From: Tsuneonella aeria | GTDB taxonomy: Bacteria; Pseudomonadota; Alphaproteobacteria; Sphingomonadales; Sphingomonadaceae | Reading direction: 5' to 3' | Assembly: GCF_009827495.1 (NCBI RefSeq) | Contig: NZ_WTZA01000001.1 | Coordinates: forward strand, 1,364,001 to 1,428,000 | Length of the DNA stretch: 64,000 nucleotides | In this document: positions 9,982 through 17,133 of the stretch, one piece after another | How the letters are laid out: every line of letters begins with the position of its first letter | Position numbering within the stretch: position 1 is the first letter of the stretch | Made by a program: the position numbers and the translations under genes | The notes under the pieces: model-generated | What the model saw: the letters and a program-made list of their open reading frames with translations, nothing else | The model's database searches: none | Told to the model about the DNA's origin: nothing

Positions 9982-11823
9982 CTATTCGACGGTGACGGAC
10001 TTGGCCAGATTGCGCGGCTGGTCGACATCGGTGCCCTTGGCGATGGCCACGTGATAGGCCAGCAACTGGACCGGCACGGCATAGACGAGCGGCGCGATCA
10101 GCGGGTGAACCTTGGGCATCTGGATCGTCGCCAGGCAGCCTTCGCCGGCTTCGGCCAGTCCTTCTTCGTCGCTGATCAGGACGATCTTGCCGCCCCGCGC
10201 GCGCACTTCCTGCATGTTGGAGACGGTCTTTTCGAACAAGGGCCCGCTGGGCGCCAGGACGATTACCGGCACCGCCTCGTCGATCAGCGCGATGGGGCCG
10301 TGCTTCATCTCGCCCGAGGCATAACCTTCGGCGTGGATGTAGCTGATTTCCTTCAGCTTCAGCGCGCCTTCCAGCGCCAGCGGATAATCCGGTCCGCGCC
10401 CGAGATAGAGCACGTCGCGCGCCGGCGCGATGAGGTGCGCCATCGCGGCGATATCGTCGTTATGGTCGAGCGCGGCGTTGAGCGCGGCGGGCGCTTCCAG
10501 CAGGTGGCGCACGATGTCCTGCTCTTCCGCGCGGTCGAGCCGGCCCTTGCGCGCGGCAAGATGCGCGGCGAGCGCGGCAAGCACAGCCAGCTGGCAGGTG
10601 AACGCCTTGGTGCTGGCGACGCCGATCTCCGGGCCGGCATGGGTCGGCAGCAGCAGATCCGCTTCGCGCGCCATGGAGCTGGTCGGAACGTTGACGACCA
10701 CCGCGATGGTCTGCCCGGCCTGCTTGCAATATCGCAGGGCCGCCAGGGTATCGGCGGTTTCCCCGCTCTGCGAGATGAACAGCGCCAGGCCGCCATCTTC
10801 CAGCACCGGCTCCCGGTAACGGAACTCGGATGCGAAATCGATGTCCACCGGAACCCGCGCGAAAGTCTCGAACCAGTACTTGGCGACCATGCCGGCATAA
10901 TATGACGTGCCGCAGGCGACGATCGTCACCCGGCGGATCTGCGAGAGGTCGAAATCGATCTGCGGCAGGGCCACCACGTTGTCGACCTGGCGGATGTAGC
11001 TGCGCAGCGTCTGCGCCACGACCGTGGGCTGCTCGAAGATCTCCTTCTGCATGAAGTGGCGGTAGTTGCCTTTCTCCACCGCCGCGGCCGAAGCGCCGGA
11101 CGTGGTGACCGCGCGTTCAGCGGGCGCGTTGTCGGCATCGAAGATCTGCGCGCCCCCGCGCGTGATGACGGCCCAGTCCCCTTCTTCGAGATAGGCGATC
11201 TGCTGCGTCAGCGGGGCGAGCGCCAGCGCGTCGGAGCCGAGGTAGGTCTCGCCCTCGCCCTCGGTACCGGGCGCCCCGTAACCGATCACCAGGGGCGAGC
11301 CCAGCCGCGCGCCGATCAGCATGTCGGGATGGCTGCGGAATGCGATGGCGAGCGCGAAGGCGCCGCGCAAGCGCGGGAGGACCGCCTGCACCGCCTCTTC
11401 GGGCGAGGCGCCGTTCTCCACTTCGCGGCTGATGAGGTGGGCGACGACCTCGCTGTCGGTCTCGCTTTCCAGCGTGCGGCCTTCGGCCAGCAGCTCTTCG
11501 CGCAAGGGGCGGAAATTCTCGATGATGCCGTTATGGACCAGCGCGACGTGGTCGGTCGCGTGGGGATGCGCGTTGTGCGCGGTGGGCGCGCCGTGAGTCG
11601 CCCAGCGTGTGTGCGCGATGCCGATCGTGCCGGGCGCGGGATTGGCCGCGAGTTCGCGCACGAGGTTGGCGAGCTTGCCTTCGGCGCGGCGCCGCACCAG
11701 CGCGCCATCGTGGATCGTGCACACGCCCGCGCTGTCGTAGCCGCGATATTCCATCCGGCGGAGCCCGTCGACCAGCCGGTCCGCCACGTCCTGCTTGCCG
11801 ACGATGCCGATGATTCCACACAT
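9982..11823 (-). CDS. glmS: Glutamine-fructose-6-phosphate aminotransferase (isomerizing)
   Basis: GlmS makes glucosamine-6-phosphate from fructose-6-phosphate and glutamine, the first step to UDP-GlcNAc for peptidoglycan and LPS. The 613-residue protein begins MCGIIGIVG, leaving Cys2 as the N-terminal nucleophile. It has the glutaminase domain (about 1-240), two SIS domains (about 290-600, with CGTSYYAGM and SQSGETADTLAAL), and the conserved C-terminus NLAKSVTVE. The start lies only 8 bases after the vapC stop on the same strand, so glmS may be transcribed partly from the vapBC promoter. glmM, the next pathway enzyme, lies at 45140. Confidence 0.97.
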   Translation of the reverse strand: MCGIIGIVGKQDVADRLVDGLRRMEYRGYDSAGVCTIHDGALVRRRAEGKLANLVRELAANPAPGTIGIAHTRWATHGAPTAHNAHPHATDHVALVHNGIIENFRPLREELLAEGRTLESETDSEVVAHLISREVENGASPEEAVQAVLPRLRGAFALAIAFRSHPDMLIGARLGSPLVIGYGAPGTEGEGETYLGSDALALAPLTQQIAYLEEGDWAVITRGGAQIFDADNAPAERAVTTSGASAAAVEKGNYRHFMQKEIFEQPTVVAQTLRSYIRQVDNVVALPQIDFDLSQIRRVTIVACGTSYYAGMVAKYWFETFARVPVDIDFASEFRYREPVLEDGGLALFISQSGETADTLAALRYCKQAGQTIAVVVNVPTSSMAREADLLLPTHAGPEIGVASTKAFTCQLAVLAALAAHLAARKGRLDRAEEQDIVRHLLEAPAALNAALDHNDDIAAMAHLIAPARDVLYLGRGPDYPLALEGALKLKEISYIHAEGYASGEMKHGPIALIDEAVPVIVLAPSGPLFEKTVSNMQEVRARGGKIVLISDEEGLAEAGEGCLATIQMPKVHPLIAPLVYAVPVQLLAYHVAIAKGTDVDQPRNLAKSVTVE

Positions 11824-11831
11824 GCGCTTGC

Positions 11832-12206
11832 TCAGTCCTTGAGGGTGTAGGGAATGCGGATGCCCGGCATTTCGGCCGGGAAATCCGTGATGTTGCGGGT
11901 CACCAGGATGCGCCCGGTGCTTTGGGCCGACGCCAGCACGATCGCGTCGATCGCCTTTATCCGGCGCCGCTGCGATCGCAAGACCGAAGCCTGCCGGGCG
12001 ATGTCCTCGTTAAGCTCGATAACGCGGAAGTGTTCAAGATAGCTTTCCGCCCGGCCGGCATCGTCGGGCATGGCCAGCGCCATGACCTCCAGCCAGGTGA
12101 GCCGGCTGATGTAGCGGTTGGCGTAGCGCAGCAGTTCGCCGTGTGCGCCCGCCACGCCGCGCAGCGCATCGACGACGATGTCCGTATCGAACACCGCCGC
12201 GGTCAC
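11832..12206 (-). CDS. vapC: PIN-domain ribonuclease toxin (VapC family)
   Basis: This 124-residue protein has the PIN fold acidic residues: Asp in AVFDTDIVVDAL near the N-terminus, Glu in LTWLEVMAL, and the Asp of KAIDAIVLASA with the downstream LVTRNITDF. VapC toxins are Mg-dependent RNases that usually cut tRNA or rRNA. The start is a GTG at 12206 that overlaps the vapB stop by four bases, so toxin translation depends on the antitoxin reading frame, as is usual for these pairs. A longer in-frame reading to 12419 would run over vapB and is rejected. glmS starts 8 bases downstream. Confidence 0.92.
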   Translation of the reverse strand: MTAAVFDTDIVVDALRGVAGAHGELLRYANRYISRLTWLEVMALAMPDDAGRAESYLEHFRVIELNEDIARQASVLRSQRRRIKAIDAIVLASAQSTGRILVTRNITDFPAEMPGIRIPYTLKD

Positions 12207-12403
12207 TGTGCATCCTCGTCGCGGGGCGCCGACCGGTCCTGCCAGATGCCGAAGAACCGTTCGATCCCGGCGCTTGCCGTGCGGTCGCGGTAGGTGTGCA
12301 CCGCCTCGCGCAGCAGGGCCGCGCGGGACACGTTCTGCCCCGCCGCGGCGTGATCCAGCCAGCGGATATCGTCGTCGGGCAGGTCGACCAGGATGCGCGC
12401 CAT
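12203..12403 (-). CDS. vapB: Antitoxin of the vapBC pair (ribbon-helix-helix type)
   Basis: The 66-residue protein starts MARILVDLPDDDIRWLD and continues NVSRAALLREAVHTY, the strand-helix-helix pattern of ribbon-helix-helix (CopG/Arc-like) antitoxins. The C-terminal tail (about 45-66) would wrap the toxin. It should neutralise VapC and repress the operon. The ATG at 12403 is the first usable start in frame, because an in-frame TGA lies about 12 bases upstream. It touches a perfect inverted repeat and has no Shine-Dalgarno sequence, so the message may be leaderless. Confidence 0.88.
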   Translation of the reverse strand: MARILVDLPDDDIRWLDHAAAGQNVSRAALLREAVHTYRDRTASAGIERFFGIWQDRSAPRDEDAQ

Positions 12404-12434
12404 GATATTGCGATATCATATCTGTATATCAGAT
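12403..12434 (-). promoter_or_regulatory. Paired inverted repeats at the vapBC promoter, probable autoregulatory operator
   Basis: Two perfect inverted repeats lie side by side: TGATAT-TGCG-ATATCA (12403-12418) and ATCTG-TATAT-CAGAT (12420-12434). They share the GATAT core and overlap the first base of vapB. On the minus strand TATGAT, close to a sigma70 -10 box, lies inside them. This is the expected place for VapB/VapBC binding. A further palindrome, TTGCG-TTT-CGCAA, sits at 12447-12459. Binding itself is inferred. Confidence 0.65.
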
Positions 12435-12506
12435 GCAAATGGCGGCTTGCGTTTCGCAAACGTGGTTAGCGTTTCCTTAGGGCGCGGCGGCTAGGCCGGG
12501 GGCGCA

Positions 12507-13529
12507 ATGACGATCGGGACCGACATCGGCCGCCAGCGGCGCAGACTGAGCGGTGACGGCGCGCTCGAGGTTGCGCTCACCGCTGCCTTCGCGGTGTTCA
12601 CGCTGGTCGTCTCGGCGGCATACGGGCTGCCGTTCGCCCTTCCCGGCGCCGAGAGCGCATCGGCGGTAGGGCTGCACTATCTCTATCCGCTGATCGGTGT
12701 CGCCATCTGGGCGCTGCTGGTGGCGTTCCACGGCAAGCAGCCGCTGGGCGCGACATTCCTCCTGGCGCTGCCGTGCTACGGCCTGATCCTGATCTGCCAT
12801 TTCAACCTGAAGCTGTGGATCGTCCACCTGAACCCGGCCCTGTGGGACTCGGCGTACTGGCGCATCGACCAGACGCTGCTGCCGCTAGTGGAAGGCGCGA
12901 AGGCGATGCGGCTGGCGCTGGCTCCGGTCATCCCGCTCGGCAGCAATTTCTACATGTTCGGCTTCATCGCCATGTTCTACCTCGCGTTCGCGTGGCACGC
13001 GCTGCAATCACGGGCGATCTTCCGCGAGCTGATCGTATCGGCGATGCTGCTGCAGATCTTGGGCTCGCTCGCCTACCTCGTGGCGCCGGCGCTGGGCCCG
13101 TTCCTGTACGAACCGGGCGTGGAGCCGCCGGTCTCGGGCGCGCAGGCCTATATGCTGGAGGCCTGGCACGCCAACCGCGACGGCGGGGCTGCGTGGCTGC
13201 GGGATCACGGCAGCGGCTCCCTGACGGTGGGGCTGGCGGCGATGCCTTCGCTCCACGCCGGCGGGTCGTTCCTGTTCGTGATCTTCGCCTGGCGCCACGC
13301 CCGCCCGCTGCTGGCGGTGATGCTGCCGCTGTTCGCCTATATCCTGGTGGCCGCGGTGGCGACGCGCTGGCATTACGTGGTGGACCTTCCCGTCGGCATC
13401 GCCCTTGCATGGTGCGCGGCGGCCCTGGCGCGGCGGCTGCTCCGCGCCGAAACGGCCCGCGCCGGCGCCGTGGCGGAGCAGCCCAGCCCCATCCCCGTGC
13501 CCCCGGGCCTCCCCGCCCCAGCGGAGTGA
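12507..13529 (+). CDS. PAP2-family membrane phosphatase or phosphotransferase
   Basis: The 340-residue protein has about six membrane segments. It keeps the PAP2 C2 motif with the catalytic His (AMPSLHAGGSF) and the C3 motif His-Asp (RWHYVVDLPVGIALAW). The classic C1 motif KxxxxxxRP is not evident, as in the PAP2_3 group related to inositol phosphorylceramide synthases. Such enzymes act on lipid phosphates or move head groups between lipids at the membrane. Since sphingomonads make sphingolipids, a role in lipid head-group metabolism is possible, but that is inference. The C-terminal 40 residues are Pro/Ala-rich. It starts 103 bases from the divergent vapB. Confidence 0.85.
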   Translation: MTIGTDIGRQRRRLSGDGALEVALTAAFAVFTLVVSAAYGLPFALPGAESASAVGLHYLYPLIGVAIWALLVAFHGKQPLGATFLLALPCYGLILICHFNLKLWIVHLNPALWDSAYWRIDQTLLPLVEGAKAMRLALAPVIPLGSNFYMFGFIAMFYLAFAWHALQSRAIFRELIVSAMLLQILGSLAYLVAPALGPFLYEPGVEPPVSGAQAYMLEAWHANRDGGAAWLRDHGSGSLTVGLAAMPSLHAGGSFLFVIFAWRHARPLLAVMLPLFAYILVAAVATRWHYVVDLPVGIALAWCAAALARRLLRAETARAGAVAEQPSPIPVPPGLPAPAE

Positions 13530-13679
13530 TGCTGCGGTGAGCCCCGTTCGCCCCGCCACGCGCCGGGTTAGCAAAAAAATAAGGTTTCCATTCTATTCAC
13601 CCTGTTTCGGAAGGCGGCGTTCGCCACGCGGCTGGCACGCCGCGCATGGGCGCAGGCAGATGGCTTGGGGATCGGACAG

Positions 13680-15197
13680 ATGAGCGCATTCGGACGGAGG
13701 AACGGGCCCGGAGGGATGGCTCCTGGTGCGCGCCCGTCGTTCGGGGTGGCCCGCCCGATGAAGGGCGGCGGCGCAGCCGCGAACCCGGCCGCGCCCGTGC
13801 CCGGGGGCGAACAGTTCCCGCCTCTGCCGGGCGAAGCCGACAGCTTCCGCCCGGTGGATGCCAAGGACGATGCAATGAGCCGGCTGGCCGACCGGGCCAA
13901 CGCCGTGCACGATACCGGCAGCCAGGTCGGCGGGTTCGAGGCATCGGTTCACAAGATCAAGGAACAGGTCCTCCCCCGCCTGCTCGAACGCGTCGATCCC
14001 GAAGCGGCAGCGACGCTGACGAAGGACGAGCTGTCCGAAGAATTCCGCCCGATCATCCTCGAGGTGCTCGCCGAGCTCAAGGTCACCCTCAACCGGCGCG
14101 AGCAGTTCGCGCTGGAGAAAGTGCTGATCGACGAGCTGCTCGGCTTCGGGCCGCTCGAGGAACTGCTCAACGACCCCGACGTCAGCGACATCATGGTCAA
14201 CGGGCCGGACCAGACCTACATCGAAAAGAAGGGCAAGCTGGTCATCGCGCCGATCCGTTTCCGCGACGAACAGCACTTGTTCCAGATCGCGCAGCGCATC
14301 GTGAACCAGGTGGGCCGCCGGGTTGACCAGACCACGCCGCTGGCCGACGCCCGCCTCAAGGACGGCAGCCGCGTCAACGTCATCGTCCCGCCGCTCTCCT
14401 TGCGCGGCACCGCGATCTCGATCCGCAAGTTCTCCGAAAAGCCGATCACCGTCGACATGCTGCGCGATTTCGGTTCGATGTCGGACAAGATGGCGACTGC
14501 GCTGAAAATCGCCGGCGCGTGCCGGATGAACATCGTCATTTCGGGCGGCACCGGTTCGGGCAAGACGACCATGCTCAACGCCCTGTCGAAAATGATCGAT
14601 CCCGGCGAACGCGTGCTGACGATCGAGGACGCGGCCGAGCTTCGCCTGCAGCAGCCCCACTGGCTGCCGCTGGAAACGCGCCCGCCGAACCTGGAAGGCC
14701 AGGGCGCGATCACCATCGGCGATCTCGTCAAGAACGCGCTGCGCATGCGTCCTGACCGCATCATCCTGGGCGAAATCCGCGGCGCGGAATGCTTCGACCT
14801 GCTGGCGGCGATGAACACCGGCCACGACGGTTCGATGTGCACGCTGCACGCCAACAGCCCGCGCGAATGCCTGGGCCGCATGGAAAACATGATCCTGATG
14901 GGGGACATCAAGATCCCCAAGGAAGCCATCAGCCGCCAGATCGCCGAATCGGTCGACCTGATCGTCCAGGTCAAGCGCCTGCGCGACGGTTCGCGCCGCA
15001 CGACCAACGTGACCGAGGTGATCGGCATGGAAGGCGACGTGATCGTGACGCAGGAACTGTTCAAGTTCGAGTATCTCGACGAGAGCGAGGACGGCAAGAT
15101 CCTGGGCGAATTCCGTTCCAGCGGCCTCAGGCCCTATACCCTGGAAAAGGCGCGGCAGTTCGGCTTTGACCAGGCTTATCTCGAAGCCTGCCTCTAG
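13680..15197 (+). CDS. cpaF: CpaF/TadA-type secretion ATPase
   Basis: This 505-residue ATPase belongs to the GspE/VirB11 superfamily, CpaF group, which powers Tad/Flp pilus assembly. Residues 1-80 are a Gly/Pro-rich flexible tail. Next come the N-terminal domain (DELSEEFRPII, LGFGPLEELLNDPDVSDIMVNG), the Walker A box GGTGSGKTTML, an Asp/Glu box (LTIEDAAELRL), Walker B (RPDRIILGEIRG) and the His box (MNTGHDGSMCTLHANSPRE). All catalytic elements are present. An in-frame TTG at 13665 would add five residues. No other tad/cpa gene is in the window, so the ATPase is detached from its cluster. The stop overlaps that of the convergent small membrane gene. Confidence 0.95.
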   Translation: MSAFGRRNGPGGMAPGARPSFGVARPMKGGGAAANPAAPVPGGEQFPPLPGEADSFRPVDAKDDAMSRLADRANAVHDTGSQVGGFEASVHKIKEQVLPRLLERVDPEAAATLTKDELSEEFRPIILEVLAELKVTLNRREQFALEKVLIDELLGFGPLEELLNDPDVSDIMVNGPDQTYIEKKGKLVIAPIRFRDEQHLFQIAQRIVNQVGRRVDQTTPLADARLKDGSRVNVIVPPLSLRGTAISIRKFSEKPITVDMLRDFGSMSDKMATALKIAGACRMNIVISGGTGSGKTTMLNALSKMIDPGERVLTIEDAAELRLQQPHWLPLETRPPNLEGQGAITIGDLVKNALRMRPDRIILGEIRGAECFDLLAAMNTGHDGSMCTLHANSPRECLGRMENMILMGDIKIPKEAISRQIAESVDLIVQVKRLRDGSRRTTNVTEVIGMEGDVIVTQELFKFEYLDESEDGKILGEFRSSGLRPYTLEKARQFGFDQAYLEACL

Positions 15198-15424
15198 CCC
15201 CGGACAAGCCCCACCGCGCCGAGCCCGACGAGGGTGAGGCCGATGACCATGAGCACCAGGAACAGGCCGGTCCACGGCATCCAGCCCACCCGGTCGATCC
15301 GGGCCCGGCGGACACGGCGGCTTTCGGCATAGCGGGCCAGGGTGGCCAGCAGCAGCACCGCCAGACCGGCTGCGACCGCCACGTGGGCATCGCTTGCGAA
15401 CAGCACGGTTTCGGGCATCTTCAT
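15194..15424 (-). CDS. Small two-span membrane protein, unknown function
   Basis: The 76-residue product has two hydrophobic segments (about 11-26, AAGLAVLLLATLARY, and about 52-73, LFLVLMVIGLTLVGLGAVG) separated by a basic loop (ESRRVRRARID). I do not recognise a named family. The coding case rests on the clean two-helix pattern, the positive inside loop and the convergent fit: its TAG overlaps the cpaF TAG (15194-15197). The ATG at 15424 gives MKMPETVL. Longer in-frame readings run antisense into the DMT gene and are unlikely. Confidence 0.55.
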   Translation of the reverse strand: MKMPETVLFASDAHVAVAAGLAVLLLATLARYAESRRVRRARIDRVGWMPWTGLFLVLMVIGLTLVGLGAVGLVRG

Positions 15425-15479
15425 GGCGCGCAATATGGGATGCGTTGCGCCGCCGGCCAGCCCCCTTATGGGTCGCCGA

Positions 15480-16388
15480 ATGACCGCCCCCGCCGCCAAC
15501 CAGCGCCCGCTGTTCGCCCTGCTGATCCGGCTGGGCGCGGCCTTCGTGCTGTCGGTCATGCTGGTGTTCGTGAAGCTGGTCACCGAATCGGGCGTTTCGC
15601 TGACGGAAACCCTGTTCTGGCGCCAGCTCCCCACGGTGCCGCTTTTGCTGGCCTGGTTCGCCTCTCAGAAACGGCTTTCCGTCCTGGGCAGCCGCCGGAT
15701 GAAATCGCACGCGGGCCGCGCGATGACCGGGCTTGCCGGAATGTTCCTCAATTTCGGCGCGGTGACGCTGCTGCCGCTGGCGGAGGCGACCACGTTCAAC
15801 TTCACGTCCGCCATCTGGGCAGTGGTCCTTTCCGCGCTGATCCTGCACGAGAAAGTCGGCCCGTGGCGCTGGGGCGCCGTGCTGCTGGGATTTGCCGGAG
15901 TGCTGGTGATCGCCCGGCCCGGTTCGGGCGAATTGCCGGCCCTGGGCGCGGCGGTGGCGCTGGGCGCCGCGTTCATGATCGCGCTCATATCGATCCAGAT
16001 TCGCGACCTGGCACAGACCGAACATCCGCTGACGATCGTGTTCTGGTTCGCGGCCTTCAGCATCGTGCCGCTGGGTATCGCCATGCCCTTCGTGATGACG
16101 GCGCATACGCCGTATCAATGGATGCTGCTGGGCGGCCTCGCCCTGTTCGGCCTGCTGGGCCAGTTCCTGCTCACCGCGGCGCTGCGCTACGGCGCTGTGG
16201 CGAGCGTGATCGTGATGGATTATTCCTCGCTCGTCTGGGCGACCCTGTTCGGCTGGCTGGTTTACGGACTGCTGCCCGGCGCCAGCATGTGGCTGGGCGC
16301 GCCCCTGATCGTGGGCGCCGGGCTGATGATCGCGTGGCGCGAACACCGCCTGTCCCTGCAGAAGGCGCGCGCCATGGTGGGCGAATAG
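15480..16388 (+). CDS. EamA/DMT-family membrane permease
   Basis: The 302-residue protein has about ten membrane segments arranged as two EamA repeats (about 10-145 and 155-295), the pattern of the drug/metabolite transporter superfamily. Features include the first helix LIRLGAAFVLSVMLVFVKL, the FNFTSAIWAVVLSALILHEKV segment typical of repeat 1, and VIVMDYSSLVWATLFGWLVYG in repeat 2. The substrate cannot be inferred. An ATG at 15468 would add four residues (MGRR); neither start has a good ribosome binding site. An EcfG-type promoter for the next gene begins at the stop codon. Confidence 0.88.
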   Translation: MTAPAANQRPLFALLIRLGAAFVLSVMLVFVKLVTESGVSLTETLFWRQLPTVPLLLAWFASQKRLSVLGSRRMKSHAGRAMTGLAGMFLNFGAVTLLPLAEATTFNFTSAIWAVVLSALILHEKVGPWRWGAVLLGFAGVLVIARPGSGELPALGAAVALGAAFMIALISIQIRDLAQTEHPLTIVFWFAAFSIVPLGIAMPFVMTAHTPYQWMLLGGLALFGLLGQFLLTAALRYGAVASVIVMDYSSLVWATLFGWLVYGLLPGASMWLGAPLIVGAGLMIAWREHRLSLQKARAMVGE

Positions 16389-16413
16389 GGAACCGCGCCC
16401 GGCAATGGCCGTT
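16389..16413 (+). promoter_or_regulatory. EcfG-type general stress promoter before the entericidin-like gene
   Basis: The sequence reads GGAAC (16389-16393), 16 bases, CGTT (16410-16413), an exact match to the alphaproteobacterial EcfG consensus. Transcription would start near 16420, about 40 bases before the ATG at 16462. Confidence 0.75.
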
Positions 16414-16461
16414 ATGCGATTCAACCATCAGGTTCAGCCGCATTTGAAAAGGGAACAACCC

Positions 16462-16590
16462 ATGGCCAAGAAACTGCTCCTCGCCCTCGGCGTCGCCGCC
16501 ATTTCGCTGACCGCCACCGCCTGCAACACCGTCAAGGGTGTGGGCCGTGACATCGAATCCGTCGGTGAAGCCGGCGACCAGGCGATCTGA
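16462..16590 (+). CDS. Entericidin A/B-like small lipoprotein
   Basis: The 42-residue product is a lipoprotein precursor: MAKKLLLALGVAAISLTATAC with the lipobox LTATAC, then a short mature part CNTVKGVGRDIESVGEAGD typical of the entericidin EcnA/EcnB family. These tiny outer-envelope lipoproteins are linked to stress and stationary phase in proteobacteria; their action is uncertain. GGGA at 16451-16454 gives a good ribosome binding site seven bases from the ATG. It is preceded by an exact EcfG promoter and followed by a Rho-independent terminator, so it is a single-gene stress transcript. Confidence 0.9.
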   Translation: MAKKLLLALGVAAISLTATACNTVKGVGRDIESVGEAGDQAI

Positions 16591-16648
16591 GCTTTACGCT
16601 CCGCGCTTTACGATCCCCGGTCCTTCGGGCCCGGCGTGGTCGCAGGAT

Positions 16649-16678
16649 ACGCCCGTCGGTTCAGCCGGCGGGCGTTTT
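16649..16678 (+). terminator. Rho-independent terminator after the entericidin-like gene
   Basis: ACGCCCGTCGG (16649-16659) pairs with CCGGCGGGCGT (16665-16675) with one G-U pair across a five-base loop, followed by TTTT. The 3' half overlaps the stop codon of the convergent Aba4-like gene. Confidence 0.75.
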
Positions 16679-17119
16679 CCGTTTGCGGGACCAGCCACCG
16701 GGCCCGCGCGCACGCCGTTCGCGAAGGGCGAGCCATAGCAGCAGGCCGATTGGCCCGGCGATGAATGTCAGCAGCAGCACCGGGGCCTGCAACAGGCGCG
16801 AAACCTGCTTGGCATCGGCATCGCGGGCGATCCACAGGCCGGCGAACAGGTCGAACGCCAGGTAATGGGTCCACCCGATCGCGACCCCGGCGTCGCTGGC
16901 GAAAATTCCCCGAACGCCGTCTATCGTCGTGAAATCGCTCCCCGCGCCCCCGGTCGTCGCGAGCACCCAGGCAAGGGCGGCCGAATATGCCAGGCACAGC
17001 AGGCCGACGCCCGCGTAGAGCACGGCCGCGAGCGGCAGGGGGCGGCGCGGGGCGATGATCAGCAGGGCCCACATCGCGATCGCGATCAGGCTGGCTGCCG
17101 TAAAGAGAGCCTGCGCCAT
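16661..17119 (-). CDS. Aba4-like (DUF4281) membrane protein
   Basis: The 152-residue protein has four membrane segments (about 4-20, 30-52, 80-100 and 112-135) and the conserved HYLAFDLFAGLWIARDA segment of the ABA4/DUF4281 family. Plant ABA4 takes part in neoxanthin formation; bacterial members are uncharacterised, and a link to carotenoid metabolism is only suggestive. The C-terminus is basic. It starts 14 bases after the gcvPB stop on the same strand, so it is probably the last gene of the glycine-riboswitch-controlled operon, although no role in glycine metabolism is known. Confidence 0.78.
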   Translation of the reverse strand: MAQALFTAASLIAIAMWALLIIAPRRPLPLAAVLYAGVGLLCLAYSAALAWVLATTGGAGSDFTTIDGVRGIFASDAGVAIGWTHYLAFDLFAGLWIARDADAKQVSRLLQAPVLLLTFIAGPIGLLLWLALRERRARGPGGWSRKRKTPAG

Positions 17120-17133
17120 CCGCCGCTGCGCCG

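Noticed and set aside
13593..16424. A minus-strand open frame of 943 codons opposite cpaF and the DMT permease
   Set aside because: Composition is that of an antisense shadow; the plus-strand genes have intact family motifs.
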